Shown here: one piece after another, positions 5,521 through 6,180 of the stretch
Numbering within the stretch: position 1 is the stretch's first letter
Layout: each line of letters begins with the position of its first letter
From: Thermoanaerobacterium sp.
GTDB taxonomy: Bacteria > Bacillota > Thermoanaerobacteria > Thermoanaerobacterales > Thermoanaerobacteraceae
Reading direction: 5' to 3'
DNA: 6,180 bases
NCBI GenBank assembly: GCA_029960905.1
Contig: JASBVU010000120.1
Coordinates: forward strand, 1-6,180
Notes under the pieces: generated by a model
The model's database searches: none
What the model was told of the DNA's origin: nothing
What the model saw: only the letters and a program-made list of their open reading frames with translations
Program-made: the position numbers and the translations under genes

Positions 5521-6180
5521 TTGTTTTTGAATAAGAAGGAAAGGTATAGCAATATATTGACATATTCTTTATTATTTCTTTTCATCTTCTTACCTTACAG
5601 AGAGGTATTAAGTTTGATATCTCCTGTTTTTAAGACAATACCTGATATATTAATTTTAGTATTATTTTTGACTGACATATTCAAAAATAAAGCATACAAA
5701 AAAATAAATTATACCGATTTGTCCTACTTATTATTTTTATTTATCGGACTTATCAGTACCATGTACAACCACATTGGAATAAAGGCTTTTATAGTAGAGG
5801 CAAGGAGCATCACACTGTACTACCTCATGTATTTTGTCATCAGGGATAAGTATTTTGCAAATGAATTTAAATCAACACTAAAAAACATATTGCTTGCTAA
5901 TACGACTATCCTCATTATCCTGGGAACAATAGAGAAGGTGTCGTATAAAACCTTATTGTTTCCAAGAGTATGGGCAGAATCCATTATATACCCAAGTAAT
6001 TTTTTAAGAATATACGGGGTATTTAACAACCAAAATACTTTTGGCATATACCTTGTTTTTGCCTTTCTAACATTTTTAATTCTCGATGTCGATTCGGGCA
6101 AAGTCAACAAATGGTTTTATTCCCTTTGTGTTTATGGCCTTGCCCTTACCGTTTCCAGAAGTTCTATAATTGCTCTTGTA
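5521..6180 (+). CDS. Wzy / O-antigen-ligase-like membrane protein, 5' part (cut by the right edge)
   Basis: An open frame of 220 codons runs from TTG at 5521 to the window end without a stop. The product is strongly hydrophobic, with probable membrane helices near residues 12-25, 41-54, 67-80, 96-107, 122-136, 172-188 and 197-212. The block RIYGVFNNQNTFGIYL (163-178) followed by LALTVSRSSIIAL (207-219) matches the start of the Wzy_C / O-antigen ligase domain (PF04932), where an N-rich turn before one helix and an 'SRS' at the next are typical. Such proteins act at the outer face of the cytoplasmic membrane. They polymerise lipid-linked repeat units or transfer a finished glycan to an acceptor. 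The position 11 bases after the GT4 gene marks this as a Wzy-type surface polysaccharide locus. Whether it is a polymerase or a ligase cannot be settled without the large periplasmic-type loop and C-terminus, which lie beyond the window. The TTG start is inferred from the AGGAG site. Confidence 0.82.
   Translation, partial: MFLNKKERYSNILTYSLLFLFIFLPYREVLSLISPVFKTIPDILILVLFLTDIFKNKAYKKINYTDLSYLLFLFIGLISTMYNHIGIKAFIVEARSITLYYLMYFVIRDKYFANEFKSTLKNILLANTTILIILGTIEKVSYKTLLFPRVWAESIIYPSNFLRIYGVFNNQNTFGIYLVFAFLTFLILDVDSGKVNKWFYSLCVYGLALTVSRSSIIALV

Noticed and set aside
5820..6110. Minus-strand 96-codon frame opposite the Wzy-like gene
   Set aside because: It lies antisense to a hydrophobic plus-strand frame with clear family motifs, shows no family features of its own, and is best explained as a shadow.
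1..6180. A defence, mobile or otherwise novel multi-gene system
   Set aside because: Every substantial frame belongs to a recognisable glucan or surface-polysaccharide family; no transposase, integrase, nuclease, toxin-antitoxin pair or repeat array was seen.

Overview
The window looks like chromosomal DNA of a low-GC, probably thermophilic, anaerobic Firmicute of the Thermoanaerobacterales/Clostridia type. The reasons are AT-rich coding sequence, heavy use of ATA and AGA/AGG codons, strong AGGAGG-type ribosome binding sites, sigma-A-like promoters, and a GH15 / DUF4912 / GH57 gene set of the kind found in such organisms. The lineage is inferred from style and gene content, not proven.

Left part (1-2199), alpha-glucan metabolism. 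The first 37 codons of a GH15 glucoamylase-type gene run leftwards out of the window on the minus strand (111 to 1). Across a 99-base divergent intergenic region, a two-gene rightward unit begins. It holds a small DUF4912 protein (211-594) and a GH57/DUF1957 family 1,4-alpha-glucan branching enzyme (607-2199) with recognisable catalytic residues.

Middle (2200-2382), a gene-free spacer. It holds a 22-bp imperfect hairpin, which folds better as plus-strand RNA than as minus-strand RNA, and then a good sigma-A promoter. The spacer separates storage-glucan genes from surface-polysaccharide genes.

Right part (2383-6180), a cell-surface polysaccharide cluster, all on the plus strand. A CDP-glycerol glycerophosphotransferase-family protein (PF04464) and a COG1213/LicC-like nucleotidyltransferase sit 16 bases apart and probably act in sequence: one makes a CDP-activated alcohol phosphate and the other transfers it. 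A second near-consensus promoter begins right after the nucleotidyltransferase stop codon and drives a GT4 glycosyltransferase. A Wzy/O-antigen-ligase-like membrane protein follows 11 bases later; it starts with TTG and is cut by the window end. Together these suggest a phosphoalcohol-decorated capsule or secondary wall polymer. The priming transferase, flippase and other transferases must lie outside.

No CRISPR array, tRNA, rRNA or insertion sequence was seen. I did not find a convincing undescribed system. The points most worth a second look are the DUF4912-GH57 partnership, the unknown product of the COG1213/PF04464 pair, and the hairpin at the boundary.
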